Origin: DASRFR01 sp035651455
GTDB lineage: Bacteria; Acidobacteriota; Terriglobia; Terriglobales; Acidobacteriaceae
NCBI GenBank assembly: GCA_035651455.1
Contig: DASRFR010000033.1
Coordinates: forward strand, 41,318 to 105,317
Direction of reading: 5' to 3'
DNA length: 64,000 bases
The translations under genes were made by a program, and so were the position numbers. Positions 25,501-33,463 of the stretch are shown one piece after another; the stretch's first letter is position 1, and each line of letters begins with the position of its first letter. The notes below the pieces were generated by a model. It was given only the letters and a program-made list of their open reading frames with translations. It made no database searches and was not told where the DNA came from.

Positions 25501-27039
25501 ATGGTTTCTAATTCGGCGCGTATGCGACGATTCCTTCGTTGTCTTCTTTGCTGCACCATTGCGGCTGTATGCGCGCTCGCCACTGCGGCCACTTCCGACT
25601 CAGATGTAGAGCGTCTGATTGCCGAGTCGCTAAAGCCTTCGCCCCTGGAAGGTAATCTTCGCCGGCTCACCGATGAAATCGGTGGTCGGGTGCCGGGCAC
25701 TCCAGCGATGCAGCGCGCGATCCAATGGGGACTGGAGTCATTTCGGGCCGCGGGCGCCGACAGCGTTCATACTGAAGAGTTCACAATGCCTGCGTCGTGG
25801 GCGGAAGGCGCAACTCAGGTCAGCTTCAGCTGGTCAGAACCGGGTAACGGGCTTACGCAGGGCGCAATTCCCATGACGTCGTTCCGCGCACGCGCGGTTT
25901 CAATCGCCTGGGCCCCCGCACTGGCGCCCACTCGTCATCTGCCAGTGATCGATGTCGGCGCAGGTACCGCCGGAGACTTTCAGAAGGCTGGAGATGTTTC
26001 AGGCAAAGTGCTGCTAGTGCATTCCAAGGTCGCTAAGACTTGGGACGATCTGTTTGAGGAATACCTCTCCGCTCCCGCGATCATCAAAGCCGCAGCGGAT
26101 GGGAAAGCGCGAGCCCTCGCGTTTACGTCCACGCGCGAGCACGATCTGCTCTATAGGCACACAAACTCAACCCATGGGGAGATCGATCGGATTCCCATGG
26201 TGCTGCTGGCGCGAGAAGATGCTGAACGTATTCGTCGCCTCATAGCGGCGGGACGTCCGGTCTGGGCAGATTTGTCCATTCCCAACCAGGTCGGGGGTCC
26301 GATCAAAACGGCCAATGTGGTTGGGGCGATCAAAGGCAGTGAAAGATCGGATGAATTCGTAATTCTCGGAGCGCATCTCGATTCCTGGGAACTGGGCACC
26401 GGGGCTCTCGATAACGGGTGCGATGCTGCCATGGTGATCGACGCATTACGCGCGATTAAAGCCATCGGCATCACGCCGAGGCGGACCATTCGCTTCATCT
26501 TGTTCTCGGGCGAGGAACAGGGAATGCTCGGTTCGCACGCCTACGTACGGGCGCATCGCGATGAACTGGACAAGGCGGCTGGGGTGGTCATTTTCGACTC
26601 CGGAACCGGCCACGTGACGGGATTTTCGGTCGGCGGCCGCAAGGACGTGGTTGACAAGGCCAGTTCATTCGTTGCCCCCTTGCGGCAATTCGGCGCCGTC
26701 ACTCTGACCACTGACGCCGAATGGGGCACCGACAATTTCGATTTCATGCTTGAGGGCGTCCCAACGTTCGTGGCCAATAACGAGATCGCCAATTACATGG
26801 TGAACTATCACGCCAGCTCAGACACTTTCGACAAGGTCGATATTGGGCAGTTGAAAAACCAGGTAGCCGAATCAGCGGTGCTGGCTTTCGCCTTGGCCAA
26901 TACTCCGGAACGAATTGGACCGCGCCTGGATCGCGCTGCCATCGAGCAAACCCTTCGCGAGACTCACCTGGATGAGACATTGAAGGCACTTGGCCTCTGG
27001 CCCGAATGGGAGAGCGCAAAACGCGGGAGGGCGAAGTAA
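25501..27039 (+). CDS. M28 family peptidase, carboxypeptidase Q-like
   Basis: A 512-aa exported zinc peptidase with a signal peptide (LRCLLCCTIAAVCALATAA). A protease-associated insert lies at about 130-260. The metal site is read from GAHLDSWELGTGALDNGCD (His, Asp), FSGEEQGMLGS (Glu pair), VVIFDSGTG (Asp) and NYHASSDTFDKVD (His). This order and length match the PGCP/carboxypeptidase Q branch of M28, dipeptidases that cleave unsubstituted dipeptides. ATG 25501 or 25522 could start it. It is 47 bases downstream of another M28 enzyme and probably cotranscribed, but the two are not close paralogues. Confidence 0.92.
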   Translation: MVSNSARMRRFLRCLLCCTIAAVCALATAATSDSDVERLIAESLKPSPLEGNLRRLTDEIGGRVPGTPAMQRAIQWGLESFRAAGADSVHTEEFTMPASWAEGATQVSFSWSEPGNGLTQGAIPMTSFRARAVSIAWAPALAPTRHLPVIDVGAGTAGDFQKAGDVSGKVLLVHSKVAKTWDDLFEEYLSAPAIIKAAADGKARALAFTSTREHDLLYRHTNSTHGEIDRIPMVLLAREDAERIRRLIAAGRPVWADLSIPNQVGGPIKTANVVGAIKGSERSDEFVILGAHLDSWELGTGALDNGCDAAMVIDALRAIKAIGITPRRTIRFILFSGEEQGMLGSHAYVRAHRDELDKAAGVVIFDSGTGHVTGFSVGGRKDVVDKASSFVAPLRQFGAVTLTTDAEWGTDNFDFMLEGVPTFVANNEIANYMVNYHASSDTFDKVDIGQLKNQVAESAVLAFALANTPERIGPRLDRAAIEQTLRETHLDETLKALGLWPEWESAKRGRAK

Positions 27040-27087
27040 GCTGGGCGAGGTAAGCTGGACTTCGCCAATTCTGAGAGATCGCGAACT

Positions 27088-27996
27088 GTGCTCCTGTTCT
27101 GGATTCTGTTTAACCTTTTCGTGCTGGCCATGCTCGCCCTGGATCTGGGCGTCCTGAACCGGCGCGCGCATACTCCCCGTTTCCGCGAAGCTATCATCTG
27201 GAGCATGGTATGGGTCGGGTTGGCGGCAGCGTTCGCGCTGCTGGTGTATTTTTGGCATGGCCGCACGCCGGCTCTCGAGTTCGTTACCGGGTATGTGATC
27301 GAGTTGTCCCTCAGCGTTGACAACCTGTTCGTTTTCCTCGTGATCTTCCGCTACTTCAAAGTTCCCGGCGAGCGCCAGCACACGGTTTTGTTCTGGGGCA
27401 TTCTCGGCGCCCTGGTCATGCGAGGGATTTTCATCCTGGCGGGCGTCAGCCTGATCCGCCGATTTGAATGGATCGTATACTTGTTCGGCGCTTTGCTGGT
27501 TTACAGCGGTGTCAAGCTCCTGCGACAGGGCGACGAGACCATTCACCCGGAACAGAATCCGGTCCTTCGGTTGTTGCGGCGCTGGATCCCGGTCACGCCC
27601 GATTACGTCGGCGGTAAGTTTTTCGTTCGCCGCAAGGGCCTTTACGCGACGCCGCTGCTGATCGTGCTGCTGGTCGTGGAAACCTCCGATGTGTTGTTTG
27701 CAGTTGATTCCATCCCTGCTGTGCTTGCCATCACGCTCAATGCTTTCATCGTATACACGTCCAATGTGTTTGCCATTCTCGGGCTACGCTCGATGTACTT
27801 CGCGCTGGCCGGCATGATCGAAGTGTTCCATTACCTGCACTATGGGCTCTCAGTGGTGCTTATCTTTGTGGGCCTGAAAATGCTAGGATCGCATTATTTC
27901 CAGATTCCCACCGCGATGGCGTTGGGAGTAGTTCTGGGAGTGCTGGCGATTTCAGTACTAGCCTCAGTTGTCGTGCCTGCCAAAAAGAAGGCTTGA
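27088..27996 (+). CDS. TerC family membrane protein (Alx-like)
   Basis: A 302-aa protein with about nine hydrophobic segments. Family marks are LDLGVLNRRAHTPRFREA near the N-terminus, ELSLSVDNLFVFLVIFRYF (acidic residues within the membrane), and VVETSDVLFAVDSIPAVLAIT in the second half. TerC/Alx proteins handle manganese or other metal ions and are linked to tellurite resistance or pH response. It starts at GTG 27088, 48 bases after the M28 gene. No ter operon partners are present, so a manganese-export role is more likely than tellurium resistance. Confidence 0.93.
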   Translation: MLLFWILFNLFVLAMLALDLGVLNRRAHTPRFREAIIWSMVWVGLAAAFALLVYFWHGRTPALEFVTGYVIELSLSVDNLFVFLVIFRYFKVPGERQHTVLFWGILGALVMRGIFILAGVSLIRRFEWIVYLFGALLVYSGVKLLRQGDETIHPEQNPVLRLLRRWIPVTPDYVGGKFFVRRKGLYATPLLIVLLVVETSDVLFAVDSIPAVLAITLNAFIVYTSNVFAILGLRSMYFALAGMIEVFHYLHYGLSVVLIFVGLKMLGSHYFQIPTAMALGVVLGVLAISVLASVVVPAKKKA

Positions 27997-28037
27997 CTTC
28001 TCACCCTTACAGAGCCGCCCGAGTCAGCTGAGCTATC

Positions 28038-29147
28038 ATGGAACGAATGACTCGCGTCACGGTTGCGATTCCCCAACATCCCTACGACGTGCTGATTGAA
28101 ACCGGCCTCCTGGGCCGGGCGGGCACTCACCTGCGGGAAGTCTGGCCGGAACACAAGCGCGTGTTCGTGGTTACAGTCCCGGCGGCTCGCCGCAAGTGGG
28201 GAAAGCCGTTGCTGGCGTCGCTCAACGCCGCTGGATTCAAGCCCGTCTTCCTCGAAATGAGAGAAGGGGAAAAACAGAAGAGGCTCGGTACCGTTGAGAT
28301 GCTGGCCGAGCGGCTGGTGCGTGAGGGGGCAGACCGTGCATCCGGCATCATTGCTTTTGGCGGCGGTGTCGTGGGCGACGTGTCGGGTTTCCTGGCGTCG
28401 ATTTACATGCGTGGCGTTGAAGTTGTGCATGTGCCTACGACGGTGGTGGCGCAGCTCGATGCGTCGATCGGGGGTAAAACCGGAGTCAACCTGCGCCTTG
28501 GTAAGAATCTTATTGGGACATTTCACCAACCGCGCGCGGTGCTGATCGACCCTGCAGTGCTCTCCACTCTTCCGGAAAGGCAATTCCATTCCGGTCTTTA
28601 CGAAGCTCTCAAGAGCGGAGTGATCGGCGATCCGGAATTGTTCCGCCAGTTTGAGGATGAGAAGAAGAAAATCCTTGAGCGTGATGCTGGAGTTATCGAG
28701 TCCGTGATCAGAGCCTCGGTGCAATTGAAAGCTGGGATCGTGGCTGGCGACGAGCGAGAAAGCGGACTGCGCCAGGTACTCAATTTCGGTCATACCGTCG
28801 GACACGCTTTAGAAGCGGAAACCGGCTACCGGCGCCTGCTTCACGGCGAAGCGGTGGCCTGGGGTATGATCGCCGCCACGAATATCGCGCTGGGCATGCG
28901 AAAGACAGATAGCGTAACCGCCGGCCGTATTGCCGATGCCGTGCTGGGTTTGGGACCGCTGCCGCAAGTCGCGGTGCGCAGCCGGAATATCGTGGCGCGC
29001 CTCCACTCCGACAAGAAAACCCGGAACGGAATTGTGCATTTTATCCTGCCACGCGAAGTAGGCAAGGTGGAAGTTGTGGGCGGCGTGCCCGAGAAACTTG
29101 TTATCGCAGCGGTTGACGAACTTCGGCGTCTTTCCCAGGCACATTGA
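28038..29147 (+). CDS. aroB: 3-dehydroquinate synthase
   Basis: A 369-aa cytoplasmic enzyme that cyclises DAHP to 3-dehydroquinate in the shikimate pathway, using NAD and a metal. Visible motifs: IIAFGGGVVGDVSGFLAS (NAD loop), VPTTVVAQLDASIGGKTGVN, GKNLIGTFHQP, YEALKSG, and the metal-binding histidines in LNFGHTVGHALE and LLHGEAVAWGM. ATG at 28038 is used; ATG 28047 is a close alternative. It precedes ubiE by three bases. The pairing makes sense because chorismate is the precursor of menaquinone. Confidence 0.97.
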   Translation: MERMTRVTVAIPQHPYDVLIETGLLGRAGTHLREVWPEHKRVFVVTVPAARRKWGKPLLASLNAAGFKPVFLEMREGEKQKRLGTVEMLAERLVREGADRASGIIAFGGGVVGDVSGFLASIYMRGVEVVHVPTTVVAQLDASIGGKTGVNLRLGKNLIGTFHQPRAVLIDPAVLSTLPERQFHSGLYEALKSGVIGDPELFRQFEDEKKKILERDAGVIESVIRASVQLKAGIVAGDERESGLRQVLNFGHTVGHALEAETGYRRLLHGEAVAWGMIAATNIALGMRKTDSVTAGRIADAVLGLGPLPQVAVRSRNIVARLHSDKKTRNGIVHFILPREVGKVEVVGGVPEKLVIAAVDELRRLSQAH

Positions 29148-29150
29148 CCT

Positions 29151-29954
29151 TTGAATCGCCCTGCACACAAACTTGTGGTAACCGGCGCGGCGCCGGAAGG
29201 GGCCCGCGATCGCGAATCATCAGCTCGTGCCGTACAAGCGATGTTTACCTCAATCGCGCCCCGCTACGATCTGCTCAATCACGTTCTGTCTTGCAGTATA
29301 GACCGGGTATGGTGGCGCCGGGCGTCGCAAACTTTCTCTCACATAATCGGCCGCAAGAACGCCGTTATTCTTGATCTGTGCTGCGGCACGGGAGACCAGA
29401 CCTTCGCGTTGCTGAGTCAAGCGCAAAAGCGCCAACTGCGGAAAACGGATCCAGAATCCTTGGCGCAGAGCCCAGGCCTTCCCAGATTCGTGGGGGCGGA
29501 TTTTTCTCACGCCATGCTGCAGCGAGCTCGCGCCAAGTCCACAGGAACACCCCTGCATTGGGTTGAGGCGGATGCTTTGATCCTGCCCTTCGCGGACGCG
29601 CAATTCGATCTGATCACGTCCGCCTTCGGATTTCGTAATCTGGCGGACTACGATGCAGGTTTGCGCGAAATTGTGCGTTTGCTCAAGCCGGGCGGCGAAT
29701 GCGGGATTCTTGATTTTGGAGAGCCGACCGGAGTCGTCGGCAAGCTCTATCGTGTGTATTTCAAACGAATTTTACCTAGGATTGGCACCTTGATCTCCGG
29801 AGTGAAAGGGCCTTATTCGTATTTGCCGGCCTCGGTCGAGCGCTTCCCGCTGCCCCAGGAAATGCTGAACCGCATGCGCGGCGCGGGCTTCCGTAAAGCC
29901 ACATGGACTCCGTACACATTCGGAATCGCAGGCCTGTATCGTGGCTGGAAATGA
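29151..29954 (+). CDS. ubiE: Demethylmenaquinone methyltransferase (UbiE/MenG family)
   Basis: A 267-aa SAM-dependent methyltransferase for the last step of menaquinone synthesis. Family marks are AMFTSIAPRYDLLNHVLS, SAM motif I (ILDLCCGTGDQT), SAFGFRNLADYDAGLREIVRLLKPGG and ILDFGEPTG. About 25 extra residues (KRQLRKTDPESLAQSPGLPR) sit between motif I and VGADFSHAML, longer than usual. It starts at TTG 29151, three bases after aroB, with no strong ribosome site, so coupling to aroB is likely. The N-terminal 30 residues before the conserved block are not typical and a later start cannot be excluded. Confidence 0.94.
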   Translation: MNRPAHKLVVTGAAPEGARDRESSARAVQAMFTSIAPRYDLLNHVLSCSIDRVWWRRASQTFSHIIGRKNAVILDLCCGTGDQTFALLSQAQKRQLRKTDPESLAQSPGLPRFVGADFSHAMLQRARAKSTGTPLHWVEADALILPFADAQFDLITSAFGFRNLADYDAGLREIVRLLKPGGECGILDFGEPTGVVGKLYRVYFKRILPRIGTLISGVKGPYSYLPASVERFPLPQEMLNRMRGAGFRKATWTPYTFGIAGLYRGWK

Positions 29955-30022
29955 GAGGATATGAATGGACGGACCGGCTCACCAATCACAATAAAGTTGC
30001 CGTGAACCCGGGTACACACTCT

Positions 30023-30778
30023 TCATGAGGCGTCGGCGTTGCGAAGCAAGCGGCCCAGCTTGTGGATGTCCTCCGCGGAGGCGTCACCCATGACAAAGAA
30101 CCGCAATCCATCGTGGTTCCAGCTCTCCACGTTAAACGACAGCTTTCTTCCCACGTGGCCTTCGGAGGTCAGCATTTCGAGAATCGCGCGATCCTGAAAG
30201 ATGAAAACTGAAATCTGGTGCTTGCGGACTTCATAGATGAGATGCGCCCCGGGCGTCTGATGCAAGTAACTGACGCGTCCGCCGATCAGGGAAAACTCTG
30301 AGTCCGCCGGCAATTCGGGCAGATTGAAGGTAAACGGAATTTTGCCCTGAAACCACGGTTTTACCGTATGGCGGTCCGTGGAAACCACATCGACCGGAGT
30401 ATTGCTGGCCAGCGTGGCGACGTGCTGATCGGCCAGTTCGCTGTAAATCTGCTCCCGGCTAAGCCCGCGACTGCTGCTGTATCCAATGACCCCGGCCACC
30501 ACGATGACAGCAGCCGCTGCTGCCGCGATCCACCACCACCCACGCCTGGAACTCTTTTGTGGCACTGCGATGGTTGTCATGCGCCTCCTGAAGTCGGAAG
30601 AGAGAGTGTAGCGATTGCCCACATTCTTCACCACGCGCCGAAGTTGCACGCGGCTACTCATCTCCGCGGTGCAAGAGGGGCAAGCGCGCAAGTGCGCGTC
30701 GAGCGCCTTCGCCTCCTCGGGCGGAAGCTCGCCATCAAGATAGGTATCTAGTTTTGCTTGCCACTGGTCGCCGGGCAT
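30023..30778 (-). CDS. Zinc-binding (zf-HC2) anti-sigma factor
   Basis: A 251-aa membrane protein. The N-terminus has the ZAS motif (HLRACPSC: His, Cys, Cys), which binds zinc and clamps an ECF sigma factor. A single membrane helix lies at about 86-106 (IAAAAAAVIVVAGVIGY), and the extracytoplasmic C-terminal domain of about 145 residues would sense the signal. ATG 30778 is chosen because it opens directly on the HC2 domain; the frame is open further upstream but that part is antisense-like and within the sigma gene. It overlaps the end of the sigma gene by 31 bases, a common coupling for sigma/anti-sigma pairs. Confidence 0.9.
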   Translation of the reverse strand: MPGDQWQAKLDTYLDGELPPEEAKALDAHLRACPSCTAEMSSRVQLRRVVKNVGNRYTLSSDFRRRMTTIAVPQKSSRRGWWWIAAAAAAVIVVAGVIGYSSSRGLSREQIYSELADQHVATLASNTPVDVVSTDRHTVKPWFQGKIPFTFNLPELPADSEFSLIGGRVSYLHQTPGAHLIYEVRKHQISVFIFQDRAILEMLTSEGHVGRKLSFNVESWNHDGLRFFVMGDASAEDIHKLGRLLRNADAS

Positions 30779-31320
30779 GCCTGATTTCCCTCTAATCTTT
30801 CCCGCAAAATTTCCCGCAACGCGCTGCGAGCCCGCGACAGTCTCGACATCACCGTGCCGAGCGGAATTGACAAAGCCTCCGCAATCTCCTGGTATGACAT
30901 CTCCTCCACTTCGCACAGCAGGAGGATCTCGCGGAATGGAACCGGTAGTTCTTCGAGCGCCGTCTGCACCAACTGCTGATCCGACTGCGAGATTAAGAGA
31001 GTTTCAGGGGTGGTCGCGTCGGATGCTCTTACTGGCTCATTATCCCCCTCATCCAGCGGTACCGTCATGGTGACCTTCAGCCCTGTACGGGAGGTCAGGA
31101 AGGTGTTGCGCAGAATGCGGTACATCCAGGCGCGGAAGTTGGTGCCGGGCTGGAACGACGCAAAGCCGCGCAGGGCCTTGGTATACGTCTCCTGCACCAG
31201 GTCCTCCGCTTCTTCGCGGTTCTGGGTTAACCAGTGCGCGAAGTTATAGAGCTGGTCGAACAGCGGCACCGCCAGGTCTGCAAATGTCGCGCCAGCCACG
31301 CGATGTTTCGAGTCCTCCAT
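30748..31320 (-). CDS. ECF RNA polymerase sigma factor
   Basis: About 190 aa with sigma region 2 (AEDLVQETYTKALRGF, FRAWMYRILRN) and region 4 (LEELPVPFREILLLCEVEEMSYQEIAEAL and the GTVMSRLSRAR recognition helix). It is typical of ECF sigma factors controlled by a zinc anti-sigma, encoded next. ATG 31320 is preferred; a GTG at 31335 has no spaced ribosome site. It diverges from the metallophosphoesterase operon across 117 bases in which both strands carry the same GGAATAAAAA box, so it may drive both itself and that operon. Confidence 0.94.
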   Translation of the reverse strand: MEDSKHRVAGATFADLAVPLFDQLYNFAHWLTQNREEAEDLVQETYTKALRGFASFQPGTNFRAWMYRILRNTFLTSRTGLKVTMTVPLDEGDNEPVRASDATTPETLLISQSDQQLVQTALEELPVPFREILLLCEVEEMSYQEIAEALSIPLGTVMSRLSRARSALREILRERLEGNQACPATSGKQN

Positions 31321-31341
31321 GGTTGTAAACCGCACTCCAGC

Positions 31342-31387
31342 TTTTTTATTCCATTTAGACGGGCCAAAACATTCGCGGGAATAAAAA
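31342..31387. promoter_or_regulatory. Divergent pair of identical GGAATAAAAA boxes, candidate ECF promoters
   Basis: GGAATAAAAA occurs on the plus strand at 31378-31387 and on the minus strand at 31352-31343, pointing towards the metallophosphoesterase gene and the sigma gene respectively. The GGAA start resembles ECF -35 elements. No shared -10 element is clear, so the promoter call is tentative. Confidence 0.4.
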
Positions 31388-31437
31388 TCGCGTTGCCCAG
31401 TTCTCCACTCTGCAAAGCCGAAAAGAGGTCAACCAAT

Positions 31438-32424
31438 ATGACAGACCGCAGGTCCTTCTTAAAGATAGCCGGTGGAACACTGGGGATTGGAGTACTGTAC
31501 ACCGCTTTGCCGGCAGCTGGCATGAAAGGCGAAGTGGGCGCAATGTTCGACCACATGGCTCAGCAGAACGGTGAACGCGTAACCCCGTTTACGTTTCTCC
31601 AGCTCAGCGACGCCCACGTGGGTTTCAACGGTCCTCCTGACCCACTGGGAACCAAAGCTTTTGAGCGCGCAGTGGAGATGGTCAACGCGCTACCGCAGGC
31701 GCCGGAACTCGTGCTCTTTACGGGCGATCTCACCCACGATACCGAAGATCGGGATGTGCACGCCCAACGCATGAAACAGTTCCTCGAGATCTCGCGGCGC
31801 ATGAAAGTCGGAAAAGTTTTGTATGTGCCGGGGGAGCATGACGCCGGTCTGGATGGCGGGGCCATGTATCGTGAGTTCCTGGGGGAGAGCCACTACTCGT
31901 TCGATCACCGCGGCGTGCACTTCATCGCGCTGGATAATGTTTCCCGCGCGAAACCGGAAGTCGGGCCGGATCAGATTGCCTGGCTGAAAAAAGACCTGGC
32001 CAGATTTCCCAATACCGCTCCGATCGTGGTCTTTACCCACCGGCCCCTGTTTGATCTAAAGCCGGAATGGGAGTGGTTCACGAGCGACGGGGACGACGTG
32101 ATGAATGTGCTCGCGCCTTACGAGAACGTCACCGTGCTCTACGGGCACATTCACCGCGACCACGAACATGAACAGGAGCACGCGCATCATTACGCCGCCC
32201 GGTCGCTCATCTTCGCTTTTCCTGATCCGGAAAAAGTAATGGACAAGAAACCGATGCCCTTCGACCGGGAGCATCCTTTCAAGAACCTGGGCATTCGCCT
32301 GGTTCATGAAAAAGGCGGCAAGGCGTCGCCAAGTACGGTTTCGATTGAAGATGTCGAGCTGTCGCTGAACGAATATTCGGGTATCAATGGCGCTCAGCAA
32401 ATTCTGAAACACCCGACCCTGTAG
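31438..32424 (+). CDS. Tat-exported calcineurin-like metallophosphoesterase
   Basis: A 328-aa protein. ATG 31438 follows AGAGG at 31424-31428; the frame is open far upstream but that part overlaps the sigma gene. The N-terminus is a textbook Tat signal (TDRRSFLKIAGG then a hydrophobic run). Metal-binding motifs are LSDAHVGF, LFTGDLTHD, VPGEHDAG, VVFTHRPLFD and YGHIHRDHEHEQEHAHHY. The usual GNHD motif reads GEHD, with Glu in place of the metal-ligand Asn. The histidine-rich stretch could bind extra metal. It leads a group with a CuA-like cupredoxin and a cytochrome c, suggesting periplasmic redox or stress work rather than housekeeping. Confidence 0.92.
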   Translation: MTDRRSFLKIAGGTLGIGVLYTALPAAGMKGEVGAMFDHMAQQNGERVTPFTFLQLSDAHVGFNGPPDPLGTKAFERAVEMVNALPQAPELVLFTGDLTHDTEDRDVHAQRMKQFLEISRRMKVGKVLYVPGEHDAGLDGGAMYREFLGESHYSFDHRGVHFIALDNVSRAKPEVGPDQIAWLKKDLARFPNTAPIVVFTHRPLFDLKPEWEWFTSDGDDVMNVLAPYENVTVLYGHIHRDHEHEQEHAHHYAARSLIFAFPDPEKVMDKKPMPFDREHPFKNLGIRLVHEKGGKASPSTVSIEDVELSLNEYSGINGAQQILKHPTL

Positions 32425-32466
32425 ATCCAAAATACAAAACGCAATGATGAAGGAGAAATTTCGAAC

Positions 32467-32844
32467 ATGAAGAAGCACACGCCTGTTTACACACTTTCGG
32501 TATTAATGGCGCCAGTGTTGCTGCTGGCCGTCGTGATCGCTTCGCCCGGCAAGCTTCATGCGGCAAACGAGGTACGAGTGGTTGAAATTACCGCGAAGCG
32601 CTTCGAGTTCAGTCCAAGCCAGATCACGTTGAAAAAGGGAGAGACGGTGAAACTCCGTCTGAACAGCCAGGACGTGCACCACGGATTTTTCCTGAGGCCG
32701 TTGAAACTGGACGAAGAGATCGCTCCCGGCGAGACCCACGAAGTTACTGTGACTCCCCAAACCGCGGGGACCTTCACCATTATCTGCGATCACTTCTGCG
32801 GCGCTAATCACGGAAACATGAAGATGACCGTAGTGGTCGAGTAG
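32467..32844 (+). CDS. Periplasmic cupredoxin with CuA-type copper site
   Basis: A 125-aa exported protein with a signal peptide ending near LHAANE. The beta-barrel carries DVHHGF and the loop CDHFCGANHGNM. This is the Cys-x3-Cys-x3-His-x2-Met pattern of the binuclear CuA centre in cytochrome oxidase subunit II and nitrous oxide reductase. There are no membrane helices after the leader, so it is a soluble or signal-anchored CuA domain rather than a full CoxB. It sits 42 bases after the phosphoesterase and 12 before a cytochrome c, a natural electron-transfer pair. Confidence 0.93.
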   Translation: MKKHTPVYTLSVLMAPVLLLAVVIASPGKLHAANEVRVVEITAKRFEFSPSQITLKKGETVKLRLNSQDVHHGFFLRPLKLDEEIAPGETHEVTVTPQTAGTFTIICDHFCGANHGNMKMTVVVE

Positions 32845-32856
32845 CCGAGATAGCGC

Positions 32857-33408
32857 ATGTTAAGGGTGAAAAACATGAGGGCGAGCGGCGGAAACGGTCC
32901 CTGCCATAGGCCAAAAACGAATCGGGGGCAAATGGTAGGCCTGCTTCTGCTGCTTACCCTCGCCAGTTGCAAGGGACGCGCACCGGGAACACTGGAAACG
33001 AAACTGGCAGTTTTCGCCAAACAGAAGATCACGGTGCAAGGGAAGAGCGACCAAAATCCTCTGCCTCCCAGTGCGGACAACATTCATGCCGGACGCGAAA
33101 TTTTTTCGCATTACTGTATGGCATGCCATGGTCTGGACGGTCAGAATACGGGTGTGCCATTTGCCGACCGCATGTCGCCGCCAGTACCGGACCTGGCCTC
33201 GCCCGCGGTGCAGGCCTATAGCGACGGGCAACTGAAATGGATCATCGACAATGGCGTTTTTCCTTCCGGGATGCCGGGATCGAAAGGAATTCTGAATGAG
33301 GATGAGATCTGGCAGATCGTGCATTATCTTCGTCACTTGCCGCCCAAAGGGAGTCTGGGAGAGCCGGCGGTTTACGGGGGCGAGCCAAGGCCGCGAGCAG
33401 ACCTGTAA
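32857..33408 (+). CDS. Monoheme cytochrome c lipoprotein
   Basis: A 183-aa exported protein. A lipobox (LTLASC) at about residue 38 predicts a lipid anchor. The heme-binding motif is CMACHG near residue 88, and the distal ligand Met is probably in SGMPGSKG. The C-terminal helix (EIWQIVHYLRHLP) is typical of class I cytochromes c. ATG 32857 or 32875 could start it; the leader is long before the hydrophobic core. It probably exchanges electrons with the adjacent CuA protein. It ends 55 bases from a convergent gene. Confidence 0.93.
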   Translation: MLRVKNMRASGGNGPCHRPKTNRGQMVGLLLLLTLASCKGRAPGTLETKLAVFAKQKITVQGKSDQNPLPPSADNIHAGREIFSHYCMACHGLDGQNTGVPFADRMSPPVPDLASPAVQAYSDGQLKWIIDNGVFPSGMPGSKGILNEDEIWQIVHYLRHLPPKGSLGEPAVYGGEPRPRADL

Positions 33409-33463
33409 CCACTGATGTGCGACCGCGGGCGGGCACGGGAAAGCTGCAAGCCCGCAGCGAATC

